A stretch of DNA of 25,033 bases from Paracoccaceae bacterium (lineage in GTDB: Bacteria > Pseudomonadota > Alphaproteobacteria > Rhodobacterales > Rhodobacteraceae): positions 1-25,033 of the forward strand of contig PXDM01000090.1 of NCBI GenBank assembly GCA_003565055.1, read 5' to 3'. Under the pieces are notes generated by a model. That model was not told the DNA's origin and ran no database searches. It was given only the letters and a program-made list of their open reading frames with translations. Within the stretch, counting starts at the first letter, position 1; the number at the start of each line of letters is the position of its first letter. Made by a program: the position numbers and the translations under genes. Positions 1 to 6,946 of this stretch are shown here, in pieces.

Positions 1-681
1 ATGTCCGACCCCATCCGCACCTTCCGTCATCACCGCGACGTGCCCGAGCGCCTGTGGCGCTGGAAGAACTTCTCGCCGGCCGAGATCGCCTGCCGCGGCA
101 CCGGCCAGCTCAAGCTGCACCCCGAGGCGCTCGACAAACTGCAGGCGCTGCGCGATCGCTTGGGCAAGCCGCTGATCGTCCGCTCCGCCTATCGCAGCCC
201 CGAGCACAACCGCGCGGTCGGCGGGGCCACCCGGTCGAAGCACATGGAGGGCGCCGCATTCGACATCGCGATGGCGAACCACGACCCGGAGGCCTTCGAG
301 GCGGCAGCGCGGGAGGTCGGGTTCCTTGGCTTCGGCTACTACCCGCGCTCTGGCTTCATCCATGTCGATCTCGGGCCCGCACGACAATGGGGCGAGCGGT
401 TCCCGGTCTGGGCGACTGCCTTTGCCGCCGAGACCCCGCCGGCGCGCGAGATCCTGGCGCAAAGCCGGACCATGAAGGGCGGTGGCGCTGCGGGTGTCGC
501 CACGCTCGGCGCGGCCGGTGTCGAGGTGGCGCAGCAGGTGCTGGCCGAGACCCAGACCGCCATCCTGCCGCTCGTGCCATATCTCGTCACGCTCCGCTGG
601 GTGTTCATCGCTGTGGCGCTTTGTGGCATCGCGGTCACGATCTACGCCCGCCTCGACGACTGGAAGCGGGGGCGGCGGTGA
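1..681 (+). CDS. Phage endolysin, peptidase M15_3 family, with C-terminal membrane segment
   Basis: A predicted zinc peptidoglycan peptidase of the D-Ala-D-Ala carboxypeptidase-like M15 group, used by phages to degrade host cell wall. The 226-residue product carries the family metal-site pattern: S-K-H-x-E-G-x-A-x-D with His81 and Asp88, then F-I-H-V-D with His121. The catalytic domain spans about residues 20-130. A Gly/Ala-rich linker follows, then a hydrophobic segment at about residues 190-216 and a basic tail, so the protein is probably membrane-tethered or doubles as a holin-like module. Its stop overlaps the GTG start of the next gene, and a lipoprotein gene follows, which together look like a lysis cassette. 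The ATG is the first base of the window, so a longer N-terminus cannot be excluded, although the start fits the family. High confidence on the domain, moderate on the tail's role. Confidence 0.85.
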   Translation: MSDPIRTFRHHRDVPERLWRWKNFSPAEIACRGTGQLKLHPEALDKLQALRDRLGKPLIVRSAYRSPEHNRAVGGATRSKHMEGAAFDIAMANHDPEAFEAAAREVGFLGFGYYPRSGFIHVDLGPARQWGERFPVWATAFAAETPPAREILAQSRTMKGGGAAGVATLGAAGVEVAQQVLAETQTAILPLVPYLVTLRWVFIAVALCGIAVTIYARLDDWKRGRR

Positions 682-935
682 TCGAAGGTTTGATCGCCGT
701 GCTCGCCGGATCGACATGGACGCGCGCGGCGATCCGCTACGGCGTCACCGCGCTGGCAGTGCTTCTGTTCCTGCTTTCCCTGCGCCGCTCCGGCGAGCGC
801 GCCGGCCGACTGGCAGAGCAGCTCGTGACCATGGAGAAAACCCATGACGCGCAACGACGGATGCTCGAGGCGGCGGCGCGTCGCCCTCGCTCTCGCGACG
901 ATCTGGCTGAGCGGCTGCGCGACGGGCGCTTCTGA
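678..935 (+). CDS. Putative inner-membrane spanin (Rz-like)
   Basis: A small protein of 85 residues starting at GTG 678, which overlaps the endolysin stop codon (GTGA arrangement). The visible architecture is a short N-terminus, one hydrophobic helix at about residues 18-33, then a charged Arg/Glu-rich stretch likely to form a coiled coil. This is the layout of phage i-spanins, which span the periplasm and pair with an outer-membrane lipoprotein to fuse the membranes at the last step of lysis. The downstream lipoprotein gene begins inside this gene in another frame, as for lambda Rz/Rz1. No sequence family is recognised. The call rests on topology and position, so a small holin is an alternative. 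Confidence 0.55.
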   Translation: MIEGLIAVLAGSTWTRAAIRYGVTALAVLLFLLSLRRSGERAGRLAEQLVTMEKTHDAQRRMLEAAARRPRSRDDLAERLRDGRF

Positions 936-1101
936 CGGGGGCGTCGCGACCGTCTGCCCACCAGTGGTCGAGTATGGCCGCGAGTTCCAGGCGTGGGCGG
1001 CCGAGGAGGTGGGCCAGCTCCCGGAGGGACCGGCGATCGCGGAGATGCTCACAGATTATGCCGTAACGCGCCACCAAGCGCGGATCTGCGGGTTTTTGTG
1101 A
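844..1101 (+). CDS. Putative outer-membrane lipoprotein spanin (Rz1-like)
   Basis: An 85-residue protein whose N-terminus has several arginines, a hydrophobic segment (residues 13-23) and a lipobox L-S-G-C with the modified Cys at residue 25. It is therefore predicted to be an acylated, outer-membrane-directed lipoprotein. Its first 92 bases overlap the upstream spanin-like gene in a different frame. That nesting, together with the endolysin just upstream, is the main argument for an o-spanin. The mature part contains Cys38 followed by Pro-Pro and a final Cys near the C-terminus, which could form a disulfide. Immediately after the stop codon the sequence changes to an IS6-family transposase remnant, so the phage region is cut here. 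Confidence 0.55.
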   Translation: MTRNDGCSRRRRVALALATIWLSGCATGASDGGVATVCPPVVEYGREFQAWAAEEVGQLPEGPAIAEMLTDYAVTRHQARICGFL

Positions 1102-1104
1102 AGC

Positions 1105-1293
1105 GTGTGGTTCATACAGCGGGAGCGGGCCATGCTCCGGTTTTGGTGCATGCGAAGTTTGCAGAAGTTCGCCACCGTCCACGCTTCCGTCTGCAACCAT
1201 TTCAATCAGGAACGCAGCCTCTCGAAACGCAACGACTTCAAGCAGAACCGCGCCGCTGCTCTCTCCGAGTGGCGCGGACTTTGCGCGAGATAG
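1105..1293 (+). pseudogene. IS6-family transposase, 3' fragment (left remnant)
   Basis: Reading from about base 1115 the frame gives the typical C-terminus of alphaproteobacterial IS6-family DDE transposases: R-E-R-A-M-L-R-F, then a L-Q-K-F-A-x-V-H-A-S-V stretch, H-F-N-x-E-R, N-R-A-A-A-L-x-E-W-R and the natural stop. The N-terminal helix-turn-helix and the whole DDE catalytic core are missing, so this is inactive debris. The right terminal inverted repeat of the element survives just downstream at 1325-1341. The fragment abuts the prophage lysis genes on its left, marking a deletion or insertion junction near 1102-1115. A matching 5' fragment in the same orientation lies at 13214-13414, on the other side of the sugar module. 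Confidence 0.75.
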
Positions 1294-1324
1294 GGGACGG
1301 CGAGACTGTCTTGGCTGAGACTGG

Positions 1325-1341
1325 TTCGGATTTGTCTCACA
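1325..1341 (+). repeat. Terminal inverted repeat of left IS6-type remnant (right end)
   Basis: The 17 bases TTCGGATTTGTCTCACA are the reverse complement of 13141-13157 (TGTCAGACAAATGCGAA) with 15 of 17 matches. They sit downstream of the transposase 3' fragment, where the right end of an IS6 element is expected. The aldolase gene ends only about 30 bases further on, so the cargo begins almost directly at this repeat. Confidence 0.6.
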
Positions 1342-1370
1342 CGACCGTCTGACCCTGTTCTCCGAAAGCC

Positions 1371-2384
1371 TCACCCAAGAAGCACGTTTTCTGTAATGAC
1401 ATTATCATCGTCGAGTGTTCGCAACGGGGCCAGTTTCTTCTGTTGCAGGCGCTCGTGGTATACACGCACGGCCTCTTCCGGCGTGACTTCGTCATCAGCC
1501 GTCCGACGCAACAATTCGATCAGATCGAGCGGCGACTCGGCCTGGTTGATCTTGCGGCCGAACAGCACAAGGCGGCCGCCACGTCGCTGGACATGGTGGA
1601 GCAGTTCGAACGTATCGCGCGTCGTACCGGCGCCGCCGCCCAATACGCCTATGATGGTCTGGTCGTCATAATCCACCAGTTCCTCGAAGGCGCGAGGCCC
1701 GTTGTAGGCGACCTTGAGAAATACCGGCGCCGAACTGCGATCCATGCCCGCGAGGGTCCGTACAATGCAGTCGTTGACAAAAGCCCCGACATCAGCTGCG
1801 TCCATCTTGCCGATGTTGGGGTTGAACACCTCCAGAAAGTGCCGGAACCCAAGCGCCCGGCATTCGGCCCGAAACGCGTTGTAGGCGTTCAGTGTGGCAA
1901 GGTCGGCATCCAGGTCGTTGGTGAAGGTCACACTATAAAGCCCCAGATCGGCGCCGCGCACGATCTCACCGGACAGGGCCAGCACCTGCGCCAGATCAGC
2001 GCCCCGAAACGGGCGCGAGGCATGTTCCCGGTAGCGAGAGTGCCGCCCCAACCAGATCTCGGTAGTGTCATTGACGCGCGCGGCCCGCGCCACGGAAGTG
2101 CCATCGAAAATGTCCTCTTCAACCGCCAGCCTGTGCAGGTTCAAGGGCGACAGGAGAACCAGGTCGACAATATCCTGAGCCACGATCTCCTTCACCAGCC
2201 CCAGAAAATCCTGCCTGCTGCGCCGTCGCCCGTCGGGATGGCGGCCCAACGCATTGATCCCGCGGGCCATGTCCGGATCCTTGGCATCGCAGATCAGAAA
2301 ATCGCGACACCCCGACGGGTCCTTGCGAATTCGAGCGAGTTTCTCGTCAAGCCGACTGGAGCCGGTCTGCAGGGGGGCGTTCAT
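1371..2384 (-). CDS. Class I aldolase-like TIM-barrel protein
   Basis: A 337-residue protein resembling the DhnA/LacD-type class I aldolases, which cleave a phosphorylated ketose through a lysine Schiff base. Visible barrel elements include F-L-K-V-A-Y at residues 222-227, where Lys224 is the likely Schiff-base residue, a G-V-L-G-G-G-A-G-T-T-R turn (246-256) fitting a phosphate-binding loop, and L-F-G-R-K-I-N-Q (274-281) on a later strand. The start is ATG 2384, inside the ATGA overlap with the kinase stop and preceded by GGAGGAG-like sequence, so translation is coupled to the kinase. A longer upstream in-frame extension to 2456 lies within the kinase gene and is rejected. As last gene of the ATPase-kinase-aldolase operon it should split the phosphorylated ketose into two C3 fragments. 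The substrate is not determined by sequence. Confidence 0.7.
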   Translation of the reverse strand: MNAPLQTGSSRLDEKLARIRKDPSGCRDFLICDAKDPDMARGINALGRHPDGRRRSRQDFLGLVKEIVAQDIVDLVLLSPLNLHRLAVEEDIFDGTSVARAARVNDTTEIWLGRHSRYREHASRPFRGADLAQVLALSGEIVRGADLGLYSVTFTNDLDADLATLNAYNAFRAECRALGFRHFLEVFNPNIGKMDAADVGAFVNDCIVRTLAGMDRSSAPVFLKVAYNGPRAFEELVDYDDQTIIGVLGGGAGTTRDTFELLHHVQRRGGRLVLFGRKINQAESPLDLIELLRRTADDEVTPEEAVRVYHERLQQKKLAPLRTLDDDNVITENVLLG

Positions 2385-3298
2385 TGGTTCTCCTCCGTGA
2401 AGTTCATCATGTCCCGCAGGCGCGGAAGTCCGTCCCGTCCCCCGGCCCGCAGGCATTTCATCGCAGCGACTCGCGTCGCAAATCCGATTGCCGTTTCGCA
2501 GGCGTCACCGCGCACCAACGCCAGGGCGAGGGCCCCGTGATAGGCATCACCGGAGGCTGTGGTATCGACCGCGGCAACGGGAAGGGCAGGAAAATTCACA
2601 ACCTCATCTGCGGCAGCGACATAGGTCCCTCGTTCGCCATCGGTGACCGCCAGCAGCGTCTGTGTGGTCCGGGCCATGCGGCCAAGCCCGTCGGCGATAT
2701 CCGCCGTGTCCGACAACGCCCGCAAACCGGCACGCGAGAAGACGACATGGCTGGCGGCGTCCAGGATCGGGAGCAGCACCTCGGGCGGGTGACGTGACAC
2801 GTCGGCGTCTATCACAGAGGGCAGGCCCATCTTCGCGGCCGCCCGGACAGCCGCAAGGGCCCCGGCAGGCCAGGAAAGATCGGCAAGAACGGCGCTACAA
2901 TCCTTCGGCAAGCCGAGATTTTCGGCGACATCCGGAAACGGCTGCGTATGGGCGATGATCATCCGTTCGCCTGTGTCATCGACAAGGATCGTCGAACTGG
3001 GAGAGGCGATGTCGGCATATCGCCTGATCTGGCAGTGGACGCCTTCGGCGGCCAGATCGGCCTCGAGCCTGTCGCCGGTTGCATCGTTACCCAAACGCCC
3101 GGCAAAAACAGCCGAGCCGCCCAGCCGCTTGATCGCCACGGCCGCGTTCGAGGCGGGGCCACCCCCGGTCACATGACGGGCGGTGGCGTATAGCTTTGCG
3201 CCGCCCGAAGGCAGCACCGGCACGTTCAGGATGGTGTCTTCGATGACCAGCCCGACACACAAGATCGGCCCGAAATCAGACAAGAGCCGCCCCGCCAT
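2381..3298 (-). CDS. PfkB-family carbohydrate kinase
   Basis: A 305-residue ribokinase-superfamily sugar kinase. The first PfkB signature is present as G-G-G-P-A-S-N (residues 45-51), and the C-terminal signature as D-T-T-A-S-G-D-A-Y-H-G (245-255), with Asp251 the expected catalytic base. The usual G-A-G-D reads A-S-G-D here. The start ATG at 3298 overlaps the end of the upstream ABC ATPase gene by 23 bases. An in-frame extension further upstream only mirrors that gene and is rejected. A TTG a few codons later is an alternative start. In this setting the enzyme should phosphorylate the ketose produced by the isomerase at 5624-6946, ahead of the aldolase. Phosphofructokinase-like, fructokinase-like and sulfofructose-kinase-like activities are all compatible with the sequence. 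Confidence 0.85.
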   Translation of the reverse strand: MAGRLLSDFGPILCVGLVIEDTILNVPVLPSGGAKLYATARHVTGGGPASNAAVAIKRLGGSAVFAGRLGNDATGDRLEADLAAEGVHCQIRRYADIASPSSTILVDDTGERMIIAHTQPFPDVAENLGLPKDCSAVLADLSWPAGALAAVRAAAKMGLPSVIDADVSRHPPEVLLPILDAASHVVFSRAGLRALSDTADIADGLGRMARTTQTLLAVTDGERGTYVAAADEVVNFPALPVAAVDTTASGDAYHGALALALVRGDACETAIGFATRVAAMKCLRAGGRDGLPRLRDMMNFTEENQ

Positions 3299-4373
3299 CC
3301 ATGTCGAACAGGCTGATCCGGTCGGCGCGCAGCCGAAAACCGACATCACTGGCCCCGGCCACAAGCTCGCCCGAGGGCACCCGAGCCAATATATCGACCC
3401 CACCAAGAACGGCGACCGCGATGGATTCCGGCCCGTGATTTTCCACCAGACCGATATCCGAACGGAAATCGGCGCCACCTTTCCCGGGGGCAACAATTTC
3501 CACATGCTCGGCACGCAGACCCACGAGAACACGGCCAACCGATGCGACGGCTGAGGCCCGGTCCGCAGGCAGGGCCACCCGCACCCCGTCGTCGAACACC
3601 AGCATCCCGCCGTCGACGGCCGCTTCGATCAAGCTCATCGGGGGCGAGCCGATGAATGTGCCCACGAAGGAATTGGCGGGTCGGTCGTAAATCTCCATCG
3701 GGTCACCGATCTGCTGTATCCGGCCGTCCTTCATCACGACGATACGGTCGGCCATGGTCATCGCCTCGACCTGATCGTGCGTCACGTAGATCGAAGTCGT
3801 GCCCACCCGTTTCTGGATGCGCCTGATCTCCATCCTCATCCCGACGCGCAGCTTGGCGTCGAGGTTCGACAATGGCTCGTCCAGCAAAAACACCTCGGGG
3901 GACCGGATCATCGCCCGGCCAAGGGCCACGCGCTGCCGCTGGCCACCCGAGAGGGCACGGGGCCGCCGCAACAGCAGCGGCGTCAGTTCCAGTATCTCCG
4001 CCACCGCGGCCACCCTGTCCGCGATTTCGTCGCGCGGACGCCCCCGCATCTTCAAGCCGAAACCGAGATTCTCGGCCACGCTCATTTGCGGGTAAAGCGC
4101 GTAGTCCTGAAATACCATCGCCATGTCACGGTCGCGCGGCGGCACATCCTTGAGGCTTTCGCCGTCCAGCATGATCTCTCCCGACGACACGGACTCCAGC
4201 CCTGCAATGATGCGGAGCAAAGTCGACTTGCCGCAACCGGACGGGCCGACGAGCACCAGGAATTCACCGTCCTCGACCTCGAGATCGACGGCGTGCAACG
4301 CCACGAAGCCACCGAACCGCTTCTCGACCTGTTTGAGCGTCAAATGTCCCAAAGGCGCCTCTCTCGTTGACAT
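3276..4373 (-). CDS. Sugar ABC transporter ATP-binding protein (MalK/UgpC type)
   Basis: A 365-residue ATPase that should energise the import complex encoded on the other strand (binding protein 8942-10150, permeases 10153-11989). Walker A is G-P-S-G-C-G-K-S-T at residues 43-51, the Q-loop Gln is at 89, the signature L-S-G-G-Q at 141-145, Walker B with L-L-D-E ending at Glu166, a D-loop S-N-L-D follows, and the switch His is at 199. The C-terminal 130 residues are the TOBE/regulatory domain of the MalK/UgpC group. ATG 4373 is used here, and a TTG 21 bases upstream is possible. It is the first gene of the leftward operon, diverging from the ROK regulator with 60 bases between them, so both operons share one control region. 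Confidence 0.92.
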   Translation of the reverse strand: MSTREAPLGHLTLKQVEKRFGGFVALHAVDLEVEDGEFLVLVGPSGCGKSTLLRIIAGLESVSSGEIMLDGESLKDVPPRDRDMAMVFQDYALYPQMSVAENLGFGLKMRGRPRDEIADRVAAVAEILELTPLLLRRPRALSGGQRQRVALGRAMIRSPEVFLLDEPLSNLDAKLRVGMRMEIRRIQKRVGTTSIYVTHDQVEAMTMADRIVVMKDGRIQQIGDPMEIYDRPANSFVGTFIGSPPMSLIEAAVDGGMLVFDDGVRVALPADRASAVASVGRVLVGLRAEHVEIVAPGKGGADFRSDIGLVENHGPESIAVAVLGGVDILARVPSGELVAGASDVGFRLRADRISLFDMDGGAALV

Positions 4374-4395
4374 GATGTGCAAACTCAAGCACAAT
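4367..4395 (+). promoter_or_regulatory. Putative promoter of the rightward sugar operon
   Basis: A perfect -35 hexamer TTGACA (4367-4372) is followed after exactly 17 bases by CACAAT (4390-4395), four of six matches to the -10 consensus. The predicted start point near 4402 is about 30 bases upstream of the ROK ATG at 4434. The -35 box overlaps the start codon of the divergent ATPase gene. The dyad at 4396-4410 would cover the start point, a position suited to repression. Confidence 0.55.
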
Positions 4396-4410
4396 CGTTA
4401 CTTACTGTAA
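4396..4410. promoter_or_regulatory. Candidate ROK operator O1
   Basis: The 15 bases CGTTACTTACTGTAA contain the dyad TTAC-N5-GTAA and lie directly downstream of the putative -10 box, over the predicted transcription start. A second copy on the opposite strand at 4663-4677 matches at 13 of 15 positions. The location between divergent sugar operons, next to a ROK regulator gene, makes this a plausible binding site. Binding itself is inferred. Confidence 0.4.
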
Positions 4411-4433
4411 AGATATGAAGGACGACCCAGGGA

Positions 4434-5627
4434 ATGCTGCCGGCCGCTAACCAATCGCTTTCAAATCGCAACCGAAAGGGAACACGGGCCGCTGTACTGG
4501 AGGCAATTCTGCTTAGCGAATCGGCGGTTCGGGGAGAGATTGCCCGCCAAGCGAACCTGAGTGAGGCGAGCGTGTCGCGGATTCTGTCCGAACTTCGGGT
4601 CGATGGGATGATCGAAGAATCACGGATTGCAGCGCCCTACGCGGGCGGTCCGACTTCGGTTATTTCAGTAAGTAAAGATATTCGCGTCGCCGGTTTCGAA
4701 CTGGCCAATGACAGGCTGTCTTTTGGTGTCGGGCCACTTTCCGGTGCGGCGGAATATGTCGACCGGACCGATGTCGGGCCACGCCTGGCCCAAGCCGACT
4801 TCGAGTTGCATTTTGATGAAGGCATCGCGCGGATGCGCGAGTGGATAGATGAGCGCGGGATCGTTCCGCGACGGGCCGCACTGGCGATCCCCGGGTTCCT
4901 GCCCGGACGGCGCAACCCGATCCTGCCTTGGGACTCCAAGCGCCTTGCCGAATTCCTGACGGACCGGCTGGGAGACCTGCCAGTGGACATCACGAACTCG
5001 GTCGTCGCGCAGGCCGCATTGCGCCGTTATGCTGGGCAAGATCCGCCCGAGGAAGATTCTCATCTGTTCCTGTTCGTCGGACACGGCGTAGCCGGAACTC
5101 TGGTGCATGGCGGCGGCGCGATCGACAGTTTCCGCCCTTACGAGATAGGGCACATGGTCATCGAGCGCGGCGGTCGGACCTGCCGTTGCGGTCATCACGG
5201 ATGTCTCGAGGCCTACGTGTCGCTTGGGGCCATGTCACAGATCCTTGGTGGAACCGAACTGGACATCAGTGCCGGCGACAGTGCTGCCATTGCGGCCCGG
5301 GTGGCGAAGACGAACTGCGGCTCCGAGATACATGAGCGGTTGGTCCTGCTTGGCGTTGCCGTGGGCAACGCGCTGAACCTTGAAGTCACCAACCGGGTCC
5401 GGATCGGCGGCTGGCCATCCCTGCTTCCCGACATGGCGCGGGATGCAATCATGCAGGGTCTCGGCGAAAGCCTGCTGGGCGAGGCGTCGAGCGTTCAACT
5501 GGATTTCGTGGCGCCCGCGCTGGGCGCCGATCCCAAAGCGGCATTGTGTTTCGCGGCACACCGCTTCGTGGCAAACGGCGCACCAATGGTTGGCGGCCTG
5601 GATCAGGCGGGCGAGGCCGTGGCATGA
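4434..5627 (+). CDS. ROK-family transcriptional regulator
   Basis: A 397-residue regulator of the ROK (NagC/Mlc/XylR) type. An N-terminal winged helix-turn-helix (about residues 18-62) reads G-E-I-A-R-Q-A-N-L-S-E-A-S-V-S-R-I-L. The C-terminal sugar-kinase-like domain keeps the ROK zinc signature: E-I-G-H at 237-240, then C-R-C-G-H-H-G-C-L-E with Cys250, Cys252 and Cys257. Such proteins usually repress sugar genes and release DNA on binding a sugar or sugar phosphate. It is the first gene of the rightward operon, so it probably represses itself along with both divergent operons. Its stop codon overlaps the next gene's start as ATGA. The ribosome-binding site before ATG 4434 is weak. The second operator-like copy lies within its own coding sequence. 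Confidence 0.88.
   Translation: MLPAANQSLSNRNRKGTRAAVLEAILLSESAVRGEIARQANLSEASVSRILSELRVDGMIEESRIAAPYAGGPTSVISVSKDIRVAGFELANDRLSFGVGPLSGAAEYVDRTDVGPRLAQADFELHFDEGIARMREWIDERGIVPRRAALAIPGFLPGRRNPILPWDSKRLAEFLTDRLGDLPVDITNSVVAQAALRRYAGQDPPEEDSHLFLFVGHGVAGTLVHGGGAIDSFRPYEIGHMVIERGGRTCRCGHHGCLEAYVSLGAMSQILGGTELDISAGDSAAIAARVAKTNCGSEIHERLVLLGVAVGNALNLEVTNRVRIGGWPSLLPDMARDAIMQGLGESLLGEASSVQLDFVAPALGADPKAALCFAAHRFVANGAPMVGGLDQAGEAVA
4663..4677. promoter_or_regulatory. Candidate second operator O2 inside the ROK gene
   Basis: TTTCAGTAAGTAAAG is the inverted relative of 4396-4410, with 13 of 15 bases matching after reverse complementing. It lies about 267 bases downstream of the first copy, inside the ROK reading frame. 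Two matching sites flanking the promoter would allow DNA looping by a ROK dimer or tetramer, as in other sugar repressors with an intragenic operator. It may be chance, since only two copies were found by eye. Confidence 0.3.
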
Positions 5628-6946
5628 ACGCACCGGACAAGATCATGCTGCTGACCATCGGCTCGCCCCTGTTCCCGGAGAGTGCCGCGCGCGAGCACAT
5701 GCGAAGAAGTGCCAGTGTCTCGGATTGTTTCGAGCAGGTGCAGGTCCTGGCAAGAGACCGCGCCACCGGCGCAAAGGCGTTGGCCGCGATCGACCCGGAT
5801 CGGACCGCCGGGCTGATCGTCCAGCTTGCTACCTTCGCCACGGCCGAAATCCTGCACGACCTGCTGGCAACAATAGGCGACCGGCCGATCCCGATCGCCC
5901 TCTGGGCCTTGGAAGAGCCGGGCGAGATCATCACCAACTCGCTGTGCGGGCTGCAGTTGTGGGCCTCGACCTTGGCGCGGTTCGAACGGACGTGCAGCGT
6001 GCTGATCGGCGATCCCGGCGGGCCCGTCGGCGCCGACATCGAAGCCTTTGCCGCCGCCGCACGGGCTCATGCGGCCCTTCGCGGCTCCCGCATCGCGCTG
6101 ATCGGCAGCCATGCCGATTGGTTCACCAACCTTGCGGTGGCCCCCTCCGCCCTGTTCGGGGCCATCGGCGCGACGATCCAGCAGACATCCCTGCCCGGGT
6201 TCCTGAAACATTGCACCGCCACCCCGCAAGCCGAGGAGGAGGCCGCCGGGCGCTGGTCGGACACGACCTTTGCAGTGGCGGACGAGCAGGCGGCGCGCGC
6301 AAAAATGGGCCGGACATATGCGCGTCTTGCGGCGGGGCTCGACACGGTCGTGGCCGATGCAATCGCGATCCGGGACTGGCCAGAGATCTTGTATGCCGAC
6401 GATTTCGTCGGCACTTGGGGCGCGCTCGGCGAGTTGAGCGACCGTACAGTGCCGATCGCCCCCGAGGGTGACGTGATGGCCGCCGTCACGGCCTTGGCCC
6501 TGCGCGCAATGCTGCCCGGGTCGCTTCCGTTCCTGACCGACATCTCGGGCCTGGACCGGGCGAACGACCGACTGGTCCTGTGGCACTACGGCGTCAGTCC
6601 CCGGCTGGCCGACGGTCCGCGCCATGTTGACGAAACGCTGAAGCAGGAAAGCTTTCCGCTGAAACCGGGACCGATGACTTTGGTGCGATTGTCGCTGCGG
6701 CCCGACGGCGCGCTTCGCATCTTCGTGGCCGAGGGGGAAATGCTGACTGAAAGATCGGGCGCCAACCGCGCCGCGGGGTATTTCCGACCTGATGGCGGCG
6801 GGGCCGAGGCCATGGTTCGCGGCTTTGTCGCGGCCGGGTATGAGCATCACGTCACCGCCGTCTACGGACGGGTGGGTCAGGCTGCGGACGTGCTGGCGCA
6901 GATGCTGGGCGCGACCCTTGACGAACCGGGGGCAAAGCATGGCTGA
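5624..6946 (+). CDS. L-fucose/L-arabinose isomerase-fold protein, probable aldose-ketose isomerase
   Basis: A 440-residue protein with the overall pattern of the fucose/arabinose isomerase superfamily. The N-terminal half holds Rossmann-like segments, and the C-terminal half holds the metal-site pattern: P-E-G-D-V-M (Glu281), L-T-D-I-S (Asp306) and L-W-H-Y-G (His321). These match the Glu/Asp/His manganese ligands of the family, so it is probably catalytically competent and converts an aldose to a ketose. The length is shorter than bacterial FucI but typical of the broad 'fucose isomerase-like' group. The start is ATG 5624 in an ATGA overlap with the ROK stop. The end overlaps the GH31 start by 8 bases. 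In context it should act between glycoside hydrolysis and the PfkB kinase. The sugar cannot be named from sequence. Confidence 0.7.
   Translation: MNAPDKIMLLTIGSPLFPESAAREHMRRSASVSDCFEQVQVLARDRATGAKALAAIDPDRTAGLIVQLATFATAEILHDLLATIGDRPIPIALWALEEPGEIITNSLCGLQLWASTLARFERTCSVLIGDPGGPVGADIEAFAAAARAHAALRGSRIALIGSHADWFTNLAVAPSALFGAIGATIQQTSLPGFLKHCTATPQAEEEAAGRWSDTTFAVADEQAARAKMGRTYARLAAGLDTVVADAIAIRDWPEILYADDFVGTWGALGELSDRTVPIAPEGDVMAAVTALALRAMLPGSLPFLTDISGLDRANDRLVLWHYGVSPRLADGPRHVDETLKQESFPLKPGPMTLVRLSLRPDGALRIFVAEGEMLTERSGANRAAGYFRPDGGGAEAMVRGFVAAGYEHHVTAVYGRVGQAADVLAQMLGATLDEPGAKHG

Noticed and set aside
1443..2540. 365-codon open frame antisense to the aldolase gene
   Set aside because: It mirrors the aldolase and kinase genes, lacks a ribosome-binding site and has no recognisable motif. 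Long antisense frames are expected in high-GC coding DNA.
5603..6940. 445-codon open frame antisense to the isomerase gene
   Set aside because: The forward frame has the isomerase metal ligands and coupled start/stop overlaps; the antisense product is low-complexity and unlike any protein.
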